A stretch of 64,000 nucleotides of DNA from Ureibacillus xyleni (GCF_900217795.1 NZ_OBMQ01000001.1:62001-126000), one strand, 5' to 3'. Counted from the first letter of the stretch, positions 18,283 through 33,632 are shown. The notes: a model not told the origin generated them from the sequence alone. A program made the numbers and translations.

Positions 18283-19803
18283 TTATTCTGTTACTTCAAA
18301 CATTGTGCGAATCGCTGGGATTCCTGTTCCAGGGTGGTCTTCGCGATAAGTAAGCATCGGTCTTAAATAGTAAGTAGGTTGTGTTTGTTGTCCTTTATAG
18401 ATAGAAGGGTAAATATCGATAAACTGATATCCTGGGTCGCCAGTTGCTTTCAATCGTAATTTGATTGTTCCTTGGCTATTGAATCCACAAATATAACCAA
18501 TGTAAGAGTTGTTATATAAAACGCCTAAAGCATTATCGAATTCTGTCCACCCAGAACCTTTAATTTCAATGACAAACTCAGTTCCTACTGGTCCAGACGA
18601 TGGTGTAATAGATGCAATGGAAGGTAAAATTCTTAAATACGTTTGACCATAAACTTCATCTCCAACTTTTAAGTCGATTAAGTGAGGGAGGCCTCCTAAA
18701 TCATCTGGAATGTTAAATTTATGAGTTAATTTACCATCCGCATCGGTTTTTGCTTCGCCAATATCGAATACTTCTTCACCATAACCTTCAGCCGTTACGC
18801 GAGTACCTACCATCGTATGCCAATCAAATTTAATTGTTTCATTTTTTGGTAAACCAGAAGCAGTTAACACGACAGGCTCGCCAACCGTTCCTTCAGATTT
18901 GTCGATTGATACAGATACACCGTCTTTATTAACAGGGTCTGGCATTTTAATACCGCCATTTGCAGGTTGTGGAGCTTCTTCAACATAAGAAGCTGTTGTT
19001 ACTGGTTGATCGCCTGTAATTTCAAAAGCAAAATAATGCGTATCGATGTAGTTTATCGCCGAGCTACTTCTACTTAAGTAAGGGAAGCCCATTGCACCAC
19101 TTTCAACAGTAATACTATGCGTACCTGCTTTACCTGATGCGCGCACTACCGCTTTTGCTTTCCCGTTTGTCGTAATCGCTGTAATAATACCAGAGAAGTT
19201 GTTATCGTAGTTCAAGTGCCATAAACTCCCAAACATTTTCCAACTTAACCCTTCGCCTGTAACGGTAATTTCGGTACCAGGTGGGCCAGATTCAGGACTC
19301 ATCGTAAAGACCGTTTCTACAAAAACGTTCGCTTTTGCAATAACCGCATCTTCTTGATAAATTAATAAATCATGATCGTCACCAAAGCCATCTGGAATTT
19401 TGAAAGACCCTTCCCATTTTCCAGCACCATCTGCAGTACCTTCTGCAACCGTTTTTTCAACTGGCTCAAAAGTTGTGCCGATAAATGAATAATTGTCTTC
19501 AATTTGGTAAGATCCAACCATATCTACCCATACTAATTTTACAGGTAAATCCGGTTTTAAAGATTCTACAGAAACCGCTATTTCATCGCCAATACGACCG
19601 CTTGGATTACTTAATGTCACTTTCCCTTGGAGATTTACTTCTGCTTCTTTTTCTTCAGGTTTTGCAGTTTCATTCGTTTCTTTGGATTCCGTCGATTTCG
19701 TTGTTTCTTCTGGTGCTTTTGTTTTCTCTTCGTTTGCGGCGTCAGTACATCCGCTAACTAGTAATAGTAGTGCGAAGAGTGCTACGGTTAGATGTTTTTT
19801 CAT
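18283..19803 (-). CDS. Large surface lipoprotein with duplicated Ig/IPT-like domains
   Basis: A 506-residue lipoprotein (lipobox LVSGC, Cys19), followed by a charged Lys/Glu/Thr linker to about residue 60. The rest is two similar halves, each with a beta domain starting like a bacterial Ig fold (GRIGDEIAVSVESL, then GTVGEPVVLTASGL) and then an IPT-like domain (PESGPPGTEITVTGEGL, then PSSGPVGTEFVIEIKGSGW). No catalytic motif is visible; a binding or scaffold role outside the membrane is likely. It starts 2 nt after the stop of the gene before it, so the two form an operon. I do not recognise a named family. Confidence 0.85.
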   Translation of the reverse strand: MKKHLTVALFALLLLVSGCTDAANEEKTKAPEETTKSTESKETNETAKPEEKEAEVNLQGKVTLSNPSGRIGDEIAVSVESLKPDLPVKLVWVDMVGSYQIEDNYSFIGTTFEPVEKTVAEGTADGAGKWEGSFKIPDGFGDDHDLLIYQEDAVIAKANVFVETVFTMSPESGPPGTEITVTGEGLSWKMFGSLWHLNYDNNFSGIITAITTNGKAKAVVRASGKAGTHSITVESGAMGFPYLSRSSSAINYIDTHYFAFEITGDQPVTTASYVEEAPQPANGGIKMPDPVNKDGVSVSIDKSEGTVGEPVVLTASGLPKNETIKFDWHTMVGTRVTAEGYGEEVFDIGEAKTDADGKLTHKFNIPDDLGGLPHLIDLKVGDEVYGQTYLRILPSIASITPSSGPVGTEFVIEIKGSGWTEFDNALGVLYNNSYIGYICGFNSQGTIKLRLKATGDPGYQFIDIYPSIYKGQQTQPTYYLRPMLTYREDHPGTGIPAIRTMFEVTE

Positions 19804-19805
19804 TA

Positions 19806-20447
19806 TTATGCATCACCTTCTCCATCGGCTGGTTGCTGTTCAGCGTTTTCTCCTCCGCCTTCAGCTTCTTCCTTTGCTTTCGCTTCTGCCGCTGCTTTTG
19901 CCTCAGCAGTTAATTTCTCTTCAGCACCTTTTTCAAGTATCGTTAATTTCGATAAAGAAACATTGAATGGTTCGTGTGTATATTCTTTACCATCCACTTC
20001 AGCAATTAGTTTATAATCAAGTGTTCCAGTTGGGAAATCGTCTGGAATTGTCCATAAAACTGTCCAAAGTATTGTGCCTTCTTCACCATGAGGGCCCATT
20101 TTCATTTCGTATTCTTCGCCATTGCCTAATACAACTTTTACTTTTGCATCTTCAATCGTTGCATTTGTTTTACTGTCGATAACATTTGCGCGGAAAACAA
20201 GACTATGGCCTCTTTCAAAACGACTATCTACAACACAAACTGCATCTGCTTGGAAGTGTGAGTTAATTGTATCCCCTTTAACAATAACAGCTGCTTCTTC
20301 ACTTGCTGCCGTCTCGGTTGTTTCAGCTTCTTCAGGTGTGCTTTGTTCAGTATCAACAACTTTAACTTCTTCTTCAGTACATCCTGCTGCAATCAATGCT
20401 GCTAGTAAAGCGCTTACAAACAAACTCCCCTTTGTTTTCCCTTTCAT
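19806..20447 (-). CDS. Lipoprotein with YtkA/FixH-like beta domain
   Basis: A 213-residue lipoprotein with lipobox IAAGC (Cys23). After a Glu/Thr-rich linker comes a single beta domain (about residues 70-165), including a GHSLVFRANV strand and TLDYKLIAEVDGKEY, resembling the YtkA/FixH type of extracytoplasmic beta-sandwich. The C-terminus is Ala/Glu/Lys-rich and disordered. A GGGGGAAGG ribosome site and a SigA promoter lie upstream. As the first gene of the operon it probably acts with the larger lipoprotein. A link to the facing cytochrome is only suggested by proximity. Confidence 0.8.
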   Translation of the reverse strand: MKGKTKGSLFVSALLAALIAAGCTEEEVKVVDTEQSTPEEAETTETAASEEAAVIVKGDTINSHFQADAVCVVDSRFERGHSLVFRANVIDSKTNATIEDAKVKVVLGNGEEYEMKMGPHGEEGTILWTVLWTIPDDFPTGTLDYKLIAEVDGKEYTHEPFNVSLSKLTILEKGAEEKLTAEAKAAAEAKAKEEAEGGGENAEQQPADGEGDA

Positions 20448-20509
20448 AACCTTCCCCCTTAAAATGTAATTAATTCACCATTTTTTCCAAAATAATGAAG
20501 TTACTTTCT

Positions 20510-20537
20510 ATTATAATAGTGATAGGTCAATAGTCAA
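20510..20537 (-). promoter_or_regulatory. SigA promoter of the lipoprotein operon
   Basis: On the minus strand TTGACT (20537-20532), a 16-bp spacer and TATAAT (20515-20510). It fits transcription of the lipoprotein pair from about 20503. Confidence 0.7.
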
Positions 20538-20814
20538 TGGACAAAGTTTTGCATTATTTAACTATTATTAATAGAAAAAGGAGATAATCAGTTCTAATTT
20601 CGTTCAGAAGGATTTTCAAGCAATTTCGAATAAAGGTGAATGATTTTAGGGAAATATGTTTAAAAATCAATGAAAAAGTGAACGTTCTAATATTTGAAAG
20701 CGAAATCATTCGTATTTTAAGAAAAAGTTTATCGTGTTCTGTGTAAAATTCATGTTATTCTTATGCAATAAGTGGTACACTGATGATGAAACAATCGCGT
20801 AGGAGGTTACAAAA
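20538..20814. other. Intergenic region between divergent lipoprotein operon and rpiB
   Basis: About 280 bp of A/T-rich sequence without a credible ORF. The only element I can support is an extended -10 for rpiB, TGGTACACT at 20773-20781, with a poor -35 (TGTTAT at 20753-20758). Confidence 0.4.
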
Positions 20815-21252
20815 GTGAAAATCGCAATTTCTTCTGACCACGGTGGGAATAATTTACGTAAAGAAGTTATGTCACTTTTAGATGAACTAAACATTAGCTA
20901 TGAAGATTTTGGCCCACAAAGTTCAGATTCAGTAGACTATCCGGATTTTGCAAGACCGGTTGCAGATGGTGTAGCAAGCGGGAAGTTTGATCGTGGTATA
21001 TTAATTTGCGGAACTGGCATTGGGATGTCAATTGCTGCAAACAAAATAAAAGGAATTCGTTGTGCATTAGTACATGATGTTTTCAGTGCAAAAGCAACAC
21101 GTTGTCATAATGATTCAAACATTTTAGCAATGGGTGAACGTGTAATTGGTCCTGGGCTTGCTTGTGAAATTGTAAAAGCATGGCTTGGTACAGAATTCGA
21201 AGGTGGTCGTCACGCTCGACGCATCGAAAAAATTACAGAACTTGAAGGGTAA
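20815..21252 (+). CDS. rpiB: Ribose-5-phosphate isomerase B
   Basis: RpiB interconverts ribose-5-phosphate and ribulose-5-phosphate. The 145 residues show SSDHGG near the N-terminus, the active-site Cys in LICGTGIGMSIAAN and the HDVFSAKATRCHNDSN segment typical of RpiB/LacAB. The start is GTG with a perfect AGGAGG. It corresponds to B. subtilis ywlF, and is followed directly by ywlG. Confidence 0.96.
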   Translation: MKIAISSDHGGNNLRKEVMSLLDELNISYEDFGPQSSDSVDYPDFARPVADGVASGKFDRGILICGTGIGMSIAANKIKGIRCALVHDVFSAKATRCHNDSNILAMGERVIGPGLACEIVKAWLGTEFEGGRHARRIEKITELEG

Positions 21253-21816
21253 GTGACATCTATGTCGTTTCAACATCTACAAGATCAATTAGCTCAACTG
21301 CTCAATGAAATGGAACAACAAGTCGATTTTCAACCAAAACAATTATTCGTCATAGGTTGCTCTACATCTGAGGTTGCGGGTTCTAAAATCGGAACTGCAG
21401 GAGCAATGGAAGTAGCAGAAGTACTGTATGCAGAATTAAATCGTTTTGCAAAAAAACACGATCTTTATTTAGTTTTCCAAGGCTGTGAACATATTAACCG
21501 CGCGTTAACGATGGAATATGAAGCAGCATTAAAATATTCGTACGAGCCGGTTGCAGTCATTCCTGTAAAACATGCAGGTGGCTCCATGTCGGCATACGCC
21601 TATACACAATTCGAAAATCCAGTGGTTGTCGAACATGTTCGTGCACATGCTGGAATTGATATTGGACAAACAATGATTGGAATGCATCTAAAAGAAGTAG
21701 CAGTGCCAATTCGTACTTCAATTCGTCAAATTGGGGATGCCATTGTAACAGTGGCAAAAACACGACCAAAATTAATCGGTGGTGAGCGTGCTATTTATAT
21801 AAAAGTAGAAGAGTAG
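21253..21816 (+). CDS. ywlG: YwlG family (DUF436/TIGR01440) protein
   Basis: A 187-residue protein of the conserved YwlG family, whose function is not known. It carries a GCSTSEVAGSKIG glycine-rich motif near residue 30 and a second conserved block GGSMSAYAYTQFENPV. It follows rpiB directly: the reading frame starts at a GTG touching the rpiB stop, with an in-frame ATG at 21262. GAAGGG lies too close to the first and rather far from the second, so the exact start is uncertain. It is probably co-transcribed with rpiB. Confidence 0.85.
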   Translation: MTSMSFQHLQDQLAQLLNEMEQQVDFQPKQLFVIGCSTSEVAGSKIGTAGAMEVAEVLYAELNRFAKKHDLYLVFQGCEHINRALTMEYEAALKYSYEPVAVIPVKHAGGSMSAYAYTQFENPVVVEHVRAHAGIDIGQTMIGMHLKEVAVPIRTSIRQIGDAIVTVAKTRPKLIGGERAIYIKVEE

Positions 21817-21906
21817 CATGCAGTATTTTCTGATAAGTTTGATAAAAATCTAAATTAAGATTTTTTCATTATATAAAAATACAAGATTTTTAGGGGGATT
21901 TGAACA

Positions 21907-23169
21907 ATGGCATACGAAAAACTAGCAGCGCAAGACAAAGCGGTTCTAGAAGGAATTTTAGCAGAGAAAAAGCGTCAACAATTAAATATCGAGTTAATCG
22001 CATCAGAAAATATCGTTTCTGAAGCTGTAATGGAAGCACAAGGTTCTGTATTAACAAATAAATATGCAGAAGGTTACCCTGGTAAACGTTACTATGGTGG
22101 TTGCGAACACGTTGACGTAGTAGAAGATATTGCACGCGATCGTGTAAAAGAAATCTTCGGAGCTAGATTTGCAAACGTACAAGCCCATTCAGGTGCTCAA
22201 GCTAACATGGCTGTATACTTTACACTTTTACAACCAGGCGACACTGTACTTGGTATGAACCTTTCACACGGTGGTCACTTAACACACGGCTCACATGTTA
22301 ACTTCTCTGGTATTCAATATAATTTCGTAGAGTATGGTGTTACAAAAGATACAAACGTTATTGATTATGAAGATGTTCGTGCAAAAGCATTAGAGCATAA
22401 ACCAAAATTAATCGTTGCAGGTGCATCAGCTTACCCACGTGAAATCGACTTTAAAAAATTCCGTGAAATCGCGGATGAAGTAGGTGCATACTTCATGGTA
22501 GACATGGCTCACATCGCAGGTCTTGTAGCTGCTGGTGAACATCCAACGCCAGTTCCTTATGCACACTTCACAACATCAACTACACACAAAACATTACGCG
22601 GTCCTCGTGGTGGATTAATTTTAACAAATGATGAAGAGCTTGCGAAAAAAATTGACAAAGCAGTGTTCCCAGGAATTCAAGGTGGTCCATTAATGCACGT
22701 AATCGCTGCGAAAGCTGTTGCATTTGGCGAAGCATTACAACCAGAATTCAAAGAGTACGCAAAACAAATTAAATCAAACGCACGTAGCTTAGCTGAAACT
22801 CTAGTTGCTGAAGGATTAGAGCTTGTATCAGGCGGTACTGACAACCACTTATTACTAGTAAACGTAAAATCAGTAGGCTTAACTGGTAAAGTGGCAGAAC
22901 ATTTACTTGATGAAGTTGCCATTACAGCGAACAAAAATACAATTCCTTACGATGAAGAAAAACCATTCGTTACGAGTGGTATCCGTTTAGGTACTGCGGC
23001 TGTTACTTCTCGTGGCTTCAAAGAAGAAGACCTGAAAGAAGTAGGTTTAATCATTGCTAAAGTTCTTAAAAACCCTGAAGATGAAGCAGTAAAAGCAGAA
23101 GCGCGTGACCGTGTGAAAGCTTTAACTGACAAATATCCGATATACGAAGATTTAGTTACAAATATTTAA
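21907..23169 (+). CDS. glyA: Serine hydroxymethyltransferase
   Basis: GlyA converts serine and tetrahydrofolate to glycine and methylene-tetrahydrofolate, using pyridoxal phosphate. The protein has 420 residues. The PLP-binding Lys228 lies in [12 protein letters not shown], and [13 protein letters not shown] near the N-terminus is the family signature. The ribosome site is AGGGGG. Order ywlF-ywlG-glyA-upp matches B. subtilis. Confidence 0.98.
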   Translation: MAYEKLAAQDKAVLEGILAEKKRQQLNIELIASENIVSEAVMEAQGSVLTNKYAEGYPGKRYYGGCEHVDVVEDIARDRVKEIFGARFANVQAHSGAQANMAVYFTLLQPGDTVLGMNLSHGGHLTHGSHVNFSGIQYNFVEYGVTKDTNVIDYEDVRAKALEHKPKLIVAGASAYPREIDFKKFREIADEVGAYFMVDMAHIAGLVAAGEHPTPVPYAHFTTSTTHKTLRGPRGGLILTNDEELAKKIDKAVFPGIQGGPLMHVIAAKAVAFGEALQPEFKEYAKQIKSNARSLAETLVAEGLELVSGGTDNHLLLVNVKSVGLTGKVAEHLLDEVAITANKNTIPYDEEKPFVTSGIRLGTAAVTSRGFKEEDLKEVGLIIAKVLKNPEDEAVKAEARDRVKALTDKYPIYEDLVTNI

Positions 23170-23174
23170 TGTTG

Positions 23175-23207
23175 AAACCCTCGTTCATTTTGTGGACGGG
23201 GGTTTTT
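23175..23207 (+). terminator. glyA terminator
   Basis: AACCCTCGT pairs with ACGGGGGTT (one G-U pair) around an 11-nt loop, followed by TTTTT. Confidence 0.85.
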
Positions 23208-23367
23208 GATGGTCAGGGAGATCTTTTCACAAATTAGACTGATAAGGAAAACTTCATTCCCATCCATTCGACATAATGTTTTATGTTTAAACAATTTTTG
23301 ATATACTATGCTAGATAAAGTGAATCTTCATTATATAGATGGGGAAAATAGTTAGGAGCGAACAACA

Positions 23368-23997
23368 TTGAGCAAAGTTTATGTATTTGACCACCCATTA
23401 ATTCAACACAAATTAACGTATATTCGTGATAAAAAAACAGGAACGAAAGAATTCCGTGAACTTGTTGACGAAGTAGCGACTCTTATGGCCTTTGAAATTA
23501 CACGTGATTTACCTGTAGAAGAAATTGAAATCGAAACACCTGTACAAACGGCAAAAGCAAAAGTACTGTCAGGTAAAAAAATCGCCCTAGTTCCGATTTT
23601 ACGCGCTGGTATTGGTATGGTTGATGGCGTACTTAAATTAATTCCAGCAGCAAAAGTAGGCCATATTGGTTTATATCGTGACCCAGAAACTTTAAAACCT
23701 GTAGAATATTATGTAAAACTTCCTGCTGATGTTGAAGAACGTGATTTCATCGTAGTAGACCCAATGCTTGCAACTGGTGGCTCTGCTGTAGAAGCGATTC
23801 ATTCATTGAAAAAGCGCGGAGCAAAAAGCATTAAATTTATGTGTTTAATTGCTGCCCCAGAAGGTGTACAAGCTATTCAAGAAGAACACCCAGACGTGGA
23901 TATCTATATTGCTGCGTTAGACGAAAAACTTAATGACCACGGCTATATCGTTCCAGGTCTTGGTGATGCGGGCGACCGTTTATTCGGTACGAAATAG
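23368..23997 (+). CDS. upp: Uracil phosphoribosyltransferase
   Basis: Upp makes UMP from uracil and PRPP in pyrimidine salvage. It has 209 residues, the PRPP-binding loop [12 protein letters not shown] and the C-terminal uracil-site region [18 protein letters not shown]. The start is TTG at 23368, with TTAGGAG in front and no in-frame ATG nearby. A 21-bp repeat array begins 7 bp after the stop. Confidence 0.97.
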   Translation: MSKVYVFDHPLIQHKLTYIRDKKTGTKEFRELVDEVATLMAFEITRDLPVEEIEIETPVQTAKAKVLSGKKIALVPILRAGIGMVDGVLKLIPAAKVGHIGLYRDPETLKPVEYYVKLPADVEERDFIVVDPMLATGGSAVEAIHSLKKRGAKSIKFMCLIAAPEGVQAIQEEHPDVDIYIAALDEKLNDHGYIVPGLGDAGDRLFGTK

Positions 23998-24004
23998 AAA
24001 ATTC

Positions 24005-24108
24005 GCACATAAATAGCAGGAAACCGCACATAAACTCGTCAAAACCGCACATAAATGGTATGAAACCGCACATAAACACACCAAAACCGCACATAAAAAA
24101 TTAAACCG
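24005..24108 (+). repeat. 21-bp phased intergenic array, key word GCACATAAA
   Basis: Five units start at 24005, 24026, 24047, 24068 and 24089, each step exactly 21 bp. Each is GCACATAAA, six bases that differ in every unit, then (A/G)AAACC. The fixed word and the fixed length with freely varying middles suggest spacing is under constraint. A minus-strand frame across it is an open-frame artefact of a period divisible by three. Confidence 0.9.
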
Positions 24109-24133
24109 CGTCCTTCGTTTAGGCGAAGGGCGC
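24108..24133 (+). terminator. Hairpin between upp array and mnaA
   Basis: GCG-CCTTCG pairs with CGAAGG-CGC (one internal mismatch) around a 6-nt loop. No T-run follows, so it may be a weak or Rho-assisted terminator or an mRNA-end stabiliser for upp. Confidence 0.45.
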
Positions 24134-24163
24134 TTCACAATGTAAAAGGATGGTGCAAGACAT

Positions 24164-25282
24164 TTGACTAAAAAGTGGAAAGTGATGACGATTTTCGGAA
24201 CAAGACCTGAAGCCATTAAAATGGCGCCCCTTGTTCTTGAATTGCAAAAACATCCAGACAAAATTGAATCAATTGTTACCGTTACAGCACAACATCGCCA
24301 AATGTTAGACCAAGTGCTCGAAACTTTTCAAATACAACCAGATTATGATTTAAATATAATGAAAGATCGCCAAACATTAATCGATGTAACGACAAATGCA
24401 CTTCAAGGTCTTGATGAAGTCATGAAAGATGCAAGACCGGATATTGTGTTAGTTCACGGCGATACATCAACAACCTTTGTTGGAAGCCTTGCTGCATTTT
24501 ACAATCAAATTGCAATCGGGCACGTAGAAGCTGGTTTACGCACAGGTAACAAATATTCTCCATATCCAGAAGAAATGAATCGGCAATTAACAGGTGTGAT
24601 GGCGGATTTACATTTTGCACCAACAGAAAATTCCAAAGATAATTTAATAAAAGAAAATAAAAATATTGAAAACATTTTCGTGACAGGAAATACCGCAATT
24701 GATGCATTGAAAACTACTGTTCGAGAAAACTACTCTCACCCAGTATTGGACAAAATTGGGGATAGTCGTATGATTTTACTTACTGCCCATCGTCGAGAAA
24801 ACCTCGGTCAACCAATGCGTAATATGTTCCGTGCAATTAAACGGATACTAGCTGAACATGAGGATGTGCAAGTAATTTATCCAGTACATTTAAATCCTGC
24901 AGTACGTGAGGTAGCTGATGAAGTCTTAGGAGATGATCCTAGAATTCATTTAATTGAACCTCTTGAAGTACTAGATTTCCATAACTTTGCGGCGCGTTCA
25001 TACATGATTTTAACGGATTCTGGTGGGATTCAAGAAGAAGCACCATCATTAGGAAAACCAGTGCTGGTACTGCGAGATACAACAGAGCGTCCAGAAGGCA
25101 TTGCTGCTGGTACGTTGAAGTTAGCAGGAACAGAGGAAGAAACAATCTATCAATTAGCCAAAGAATTACTAGAAGATGGCACGGCTTATGAAAAAATGGC
25201 TCATGCATCAAATCCTTATGGTGATGGATATGCTTCTGAACGAATTGTCAAGGCTTTGATTAGCTTTTTAGAAAGAAGTTAA
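24164..25282 (+). CDS. mnaA: UDP-N-acetylglucosamine 2-epimerase (non-hydrolysing)
   Basis: MnaA interconverts UDP-GlcNAc and UDP-ManNAc, providing ManNAc for wall polymers. The 372 residues include the N-terminal FGTRPEAIKMAPL, HVEAGLRTG, and the C-terminal DSGGIQEEAPSLGKPVLVLRD family block. The frame begins at a TTG (24164) with AAAGGATGG upstream. It is the last gene before the atp operon, as in B. subtilis. UDP-ManNAc could feed both WecC and TagA encoded near 53-56 kb. Confidence 0.95.
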   Translation: MTKKWKVMTIFGTRPEAIKMAPLVLELQKHPDKIESIVTVTAQHRQMLDQVLETFQIQPDYDLNIMKDRQTLIDVTTNALQGLDEVMKDARPDIVLVHGDTSTTFVGSLAAFYNQIAIGHVEAGLRTGNKYSPYPEEMNRQLTGVMADLHFAPTENSKDNLIKENKNIENIFVTGNTAIDALKTTVRENYSHPVLDKIGDSRMILLTAHRRENLGQPMRNMFRAIKRILAEHEDVQVIYPVHLNPAVREVADEVLGDDPRIHLIEPLEVLDFHNFAARSYMILTDSGGIQEEAPSLGKPVLVLRDTTERPEGIAAGTLKLAGTEEETIYQLAKELLEDGTAYEKMAHASNPYGDGYASERIVKALISFLERS

Positions 25283-25797
25283 TAATATTGTGCAATAGTG
25301 AGAATAATTTTACAAATATTTTAATAATGCCTACAAAAGTGATGGGAATTTTAAATGAAAGTTGGAAATTAATCACATAATAACTTCATAAATTTGTCGA
25401 CAATTTGACAAGATTTCAGTTGTTGTGAAGTTTTTCACCTGAACCAATTGACATCAAATTTCCCCTATTGTATGCTTACAAAGGGTAAGAATGATAAGGG
25501 TTTTGAGTCCGAAAATGGCCCCGAAACGCTTGTTATATCAAGTTTCTACTAGGTTGGCAGTTGAAATTAATCAGTTGTCAATTTGCAACGTTTTCAGGCG
25601 TCTGAATACTTAATGATTGCAAAGGAGAAAATGCGGTAAGAAAGAAATTTCTCGAAAAGACGACAAATTTCTGTGAATAAATCAGATTTTTCGACATCAA
25701 ATTTTCCGCGTGCATCCCATTATACTACGCTTGATTTCCTATAAGTAGAGAGCGATTAGACACTTTACTCGAAAAAGATTTGGGAGATAAATTGCCA
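25283..25797 (+). other. Long leader region upstream of the atp operon
   Basis: About 515 bp without a gene. It holds one strong SigA promoter (25448-25476) and then about 320 bp of leader. The string GACATCAAATTT from the promoter spacer recurs at 25693-25704, followed by a TATACT at 25721-25726 without a good -35. I see no clear terminator or known riboswitch fold. Confidence 0.5.
25448..25476 (+). promoter_or_regulatory. atp operon promoter (SigA)
   Basis: TTGACA (25448-25453), 17-bp spacer, TATGCT (25471-25476). The start would be near 25483, leaving a leader of roughly 310 nt before atpI. Confidence 0.75.
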
Positions 25798-26923
<1,126 letters not shown>

Positions 26924-26949
26924 TAAAAGCTTTTAGTGTAAAACATTAG

Positions 26950-27222
<273 letters not shown>

Positions 27223-27239
27223 TTATCGGTTTAACATGT

Positions 27240-27271
27240 GGCGAAGAGTTTTCCACAAGAAGAACTTCGCC
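27240..27271 (+). other. Hairpin in the atpE-atpF spacer
   Basis: GGCGAAG pairs with CTTCGCC with a partly paired inner loop, and a shorter ACCGAT/ATCGGT hairpin overlaps the atpE stop just before it. With only a weak T-rich tail it could be a partial terminator or a 3' end stabiliser, which would raise c-subunit output relative to downstream genes. Confidence 0.5.
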
Positions 27272-27390
27272 ATTCCTTTTGTTTTAACTATTAATAGAAG
27301 TACAACACATAGATTAAAATCCTGTTGCATTTTTGCAATATGGTAGCTTGTATACATTATTTGAAAGCTCTTGAAGGGAGTGAAACAATC

Positions 27391-27909
27391 GTGAATTTAG
27401 ATTATTTAGTACTAGGTTCTGGCGGTCACTTTAACGGTGGAGACGTTATTGCAACTCTAGTTATTTTCCTAATCTTAATGTTCCTTCTTAAGAAATTTGC
27501 GTGGGGTCCATTAATGGGCATGATGCAACAACGTGAAGAGTTAGTTGCTAGCGAAATCGAAGCAGCTGAAAACGCTCGCAAAGAATCGGCAAAAGTTTTA
27601 GAAGAACAAAAAAGCCTTTTAAAAGAAGCTCGTACAGAAGCACAAACTATTGTGGAAAGTGCGAAAAAACAAGGTGAAATTCAACGTGATGAAATTATCA
27701 CAGCAGCACGTGCAGAAGCTAACCGCTTAAAAGAATCTGCTGTACGTGAAATCGAAACTGAAAAAGAAAAAGCAATCGCTGCAGTTCGTGCAGAAGTCGT
27801 TTCACTATCAGTTCTTGCTGCATCTAAAGTTCTTGAGAAAGAAATTTCTGAAGAAGACAATAGCGCATTAATTAAAGAAACGATTGCGAAGGCAGGCGAA
27901 GCGAAATGA
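27391..27909 (+). CDS. atpF: ATP synthase F0 subunit b
   Basis: Subunit b is the peripheral stalk that holds F1 against F0. The 172-residue protein has one N-terminal membrane helix (about residues 17-37) and a long charged coiled coil rich in Ala, Glu and Lys. The frame runs back to 27325, but the GTG at 27391 has GAAGGGAGTG in front and gives the standard length. It overlaps atpH by 4 nt. Confidence 0.95.
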   Translation: MNLDYLVLGSGGHFNGGDVIATLVIFLILMFLLKKFAWGPLMGMMQQREELVASEIEAAENARKESAKVLEEQKSLLKEARTEAQTIVESAKKQGEIQRDEIITAARAEANRLKESAVREIETEKEKAIAAVRAEVVSLSVLAASKVLEKEISEEDNSALIKETIAKAGEAK

Positions 27910-28436
27910 GTCAAGTAGCGAAACGTTATGCGCAAAGCTTGTTTCAATTAGCTCAAGATAAACAAGTGGTAGATGAAGTTAACACTGATTTAGATGAGCT
28001 AGTAAAAGTAATTGAAACAACTCCAGAATTGCTTTCATTACTTTCATCGCCAAAGTTCTCTATTGAACGCAAAAAGCAAATCGTAGCTGAGATCTTTGCA
28101 AGTGCTAACGCTATTGTTGTTAACACTTTACAACTTCTTATTGATAAAAAACGTGTTAACGAAGCAATAAGTTTAGCATCTGAATATAAAGTGCTAGCTG
28201 CTGGAGCTCAAGGTTCTGCGGAAGCAACAGTTTACTCAACTCGTGAACTTACAGATACAGAGAAAAATGACATTTCTACTGCATTTGGTAAATTAGTTGG
28301 GAAAGAAAAATTAATTATTAAAAACGTAATCGAACCATCATTACTTGGTGGAGTTCGTGTTCAAATCGGCAACTACATTTTTGATAACACTGTAGCAAAC
28401 AAGCTAGAGGGTTTAAAACGTACGTTAGTTGGTTAA
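27906..28436 (+). CDS. atpH: ATP synthase F1 subunit delta
   Basis: Subunit delta joins the b-stalk to the top of F1. The 176 residues start [16 protein letters not shown], typical of the family, and end [25 protein letters not shown] in the C-terminal signature. Start codon overlaps the atpF stop (ATGA), so translation is coupled. Confidence 0.96.
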   Translation: MSQVAKRYAQSLFQLAQDKQVVDEVNTDLDELVKVIETTPELLSLLSSPKFSIERKKQIVAEIFASANAIVVNTLQLLIDKKRVNEAISLASEYKVLAAGAQGSAEATVYSTRELTDTEKNDISTAFGKLVGKEKLIIKNVIEPSLLGGVRVQIGNYIFDNTVANKLEGLKRTLVG

Positions 28437-28452
28437 TTCATAAGAAATGTGA

Positions 28453-29973
<1,521 letters not shown>

Positions 29974-30008
29974 GCAATCTAGTTGTTAAACGTGTGATAT
30001 TTGATTAA

Positions 30009-30899
<891 letters not shown>

Positions 30900-31042
30900 T
30901 TGCGCACCAACTCGGATAAATCGACGGATCTGGCAAAGAGCTTCCTTTTTAGAGTTACTAAAGTGGGTGCACACATTTTAGTCATTCTTAAAAACGAAGT
31001 ATCTTGCCTATGAAGTTTTTAGGAAGACAGCAATCGTGATAA

Positions 31043-32500
<1,458 letters not shown>

Positions 32501-32506
32501 TTTTAG

Positions 32507-32935
<429 letters not shown>

Positions 32936-32941
32936 TAATTT

Positions 32942-32973
32942 AAAAAGCGGGCAGGTTTACTGTCCGCTTTTTC
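32942..32973 (+). terminator. atp operon terminator
   Basis: AAAAAGCGG-CAG pairs with CTG-CCGCTTTTT, one mismatch, around a 5-nt loop, with a T-run at the end. Confidence 0.92.
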
Positions 32974-33002
32974 ATATGTCTAAATAACGGAGGAAACGTT
33001 GA

Positions 33003-33245
33003 ATGGAAGTATACCAAGCTTTAGGCCTACAAGCGATTTTAGGGCTATTTTCTCATATATTTTTTATCGGAATTACTTTTTATGCTATTCAATCTTTCCG
33101 ATTTGATCAACTGTTTAAAAAAGGACGTACATTTCAAATACAATTAGTTTATATTTTACTAAGCATTGCCATTGGTTCGAGTGTGTCAAATTTTGTTTTA
33201 GAAATTACAAATTGGTCTCGACAATTACCTTATCTTTTTTCATAA
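33003..33245 (+). CDS. ywzB: DUF1146 family membrane protein (YwzB-like)
   Basis: An 80-residue protein with two membrane segments (about 7-27 and 48-68) separated by a charged loop (RFDQLFKKGRTFQIQL). This is the DUF1146 family, of unknown function, found between atpC and murA in Bacilli. The ATG follows ACGGAGG. Confidence 0.85.
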   Translation: MEVYQALGLQAILGLFSHIFFIGITFYAIQSFRFDQLFKKGRTFQIQLVYILLSIAIGSSVSNFVLEITNWSRQLPYLFS

Positions 33246-33632
33246 TTCGAACATACTATATAGACAAAGGCAGCAAGTTATATGCCTTGTAAGGACAAAT
33301 GAAATTCGTTTGCCGTTACAACACATATAGATTTAATTTTTCCCATCCTATGTTGATTTACACGTGTAAAAATTTGCCGCACAATGAAGATTTTATATAT
33401 TTCCTGGGTAATATTGTTGAAAATTGTACACCTCAATAAAAAATTCACCAATATGTTTTATTACGCGTAATATAATGTGTAGATAATTATTGAAAAGTAC
33501 CGTAAAATAGTGATTTGGATGCTTGTTTAACTAAATAAAAAGCAGTAACATAGTGATAGTTTGTGTGTTTTATAAACTAACAAAATGTTTTGTAATGACA
33601 GTTTTGGACAATTGAATTCGGAGGGACGAATT
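33246..33632 (+). other. Intergenic region between ywzB and murA
   Basis: About 390 bp with no credible gene. It has a small AAGGCA/TGCCTT hairpin near 33268-33290 without a T-run, and a TATAAT at 33471-33476 without a recognisable -35. Nothing else I can support. Confidence 0.4.

Noticed and set aside
23980-24261. Minus-strand ORF with LCAV repeats after upp
   Set aside because: Artefact of the 21-bp array; overlaps upp and mnaA ends and lacks a start context.
25393-25696. Spo0A boxes upstream of the atp operon (TTTGTCGAC at 25393, TTCGACA at 25690)
   Set aside because: Only partial matches in A/T-rich DNA and far from each other; not enough to claim Spo0A control.
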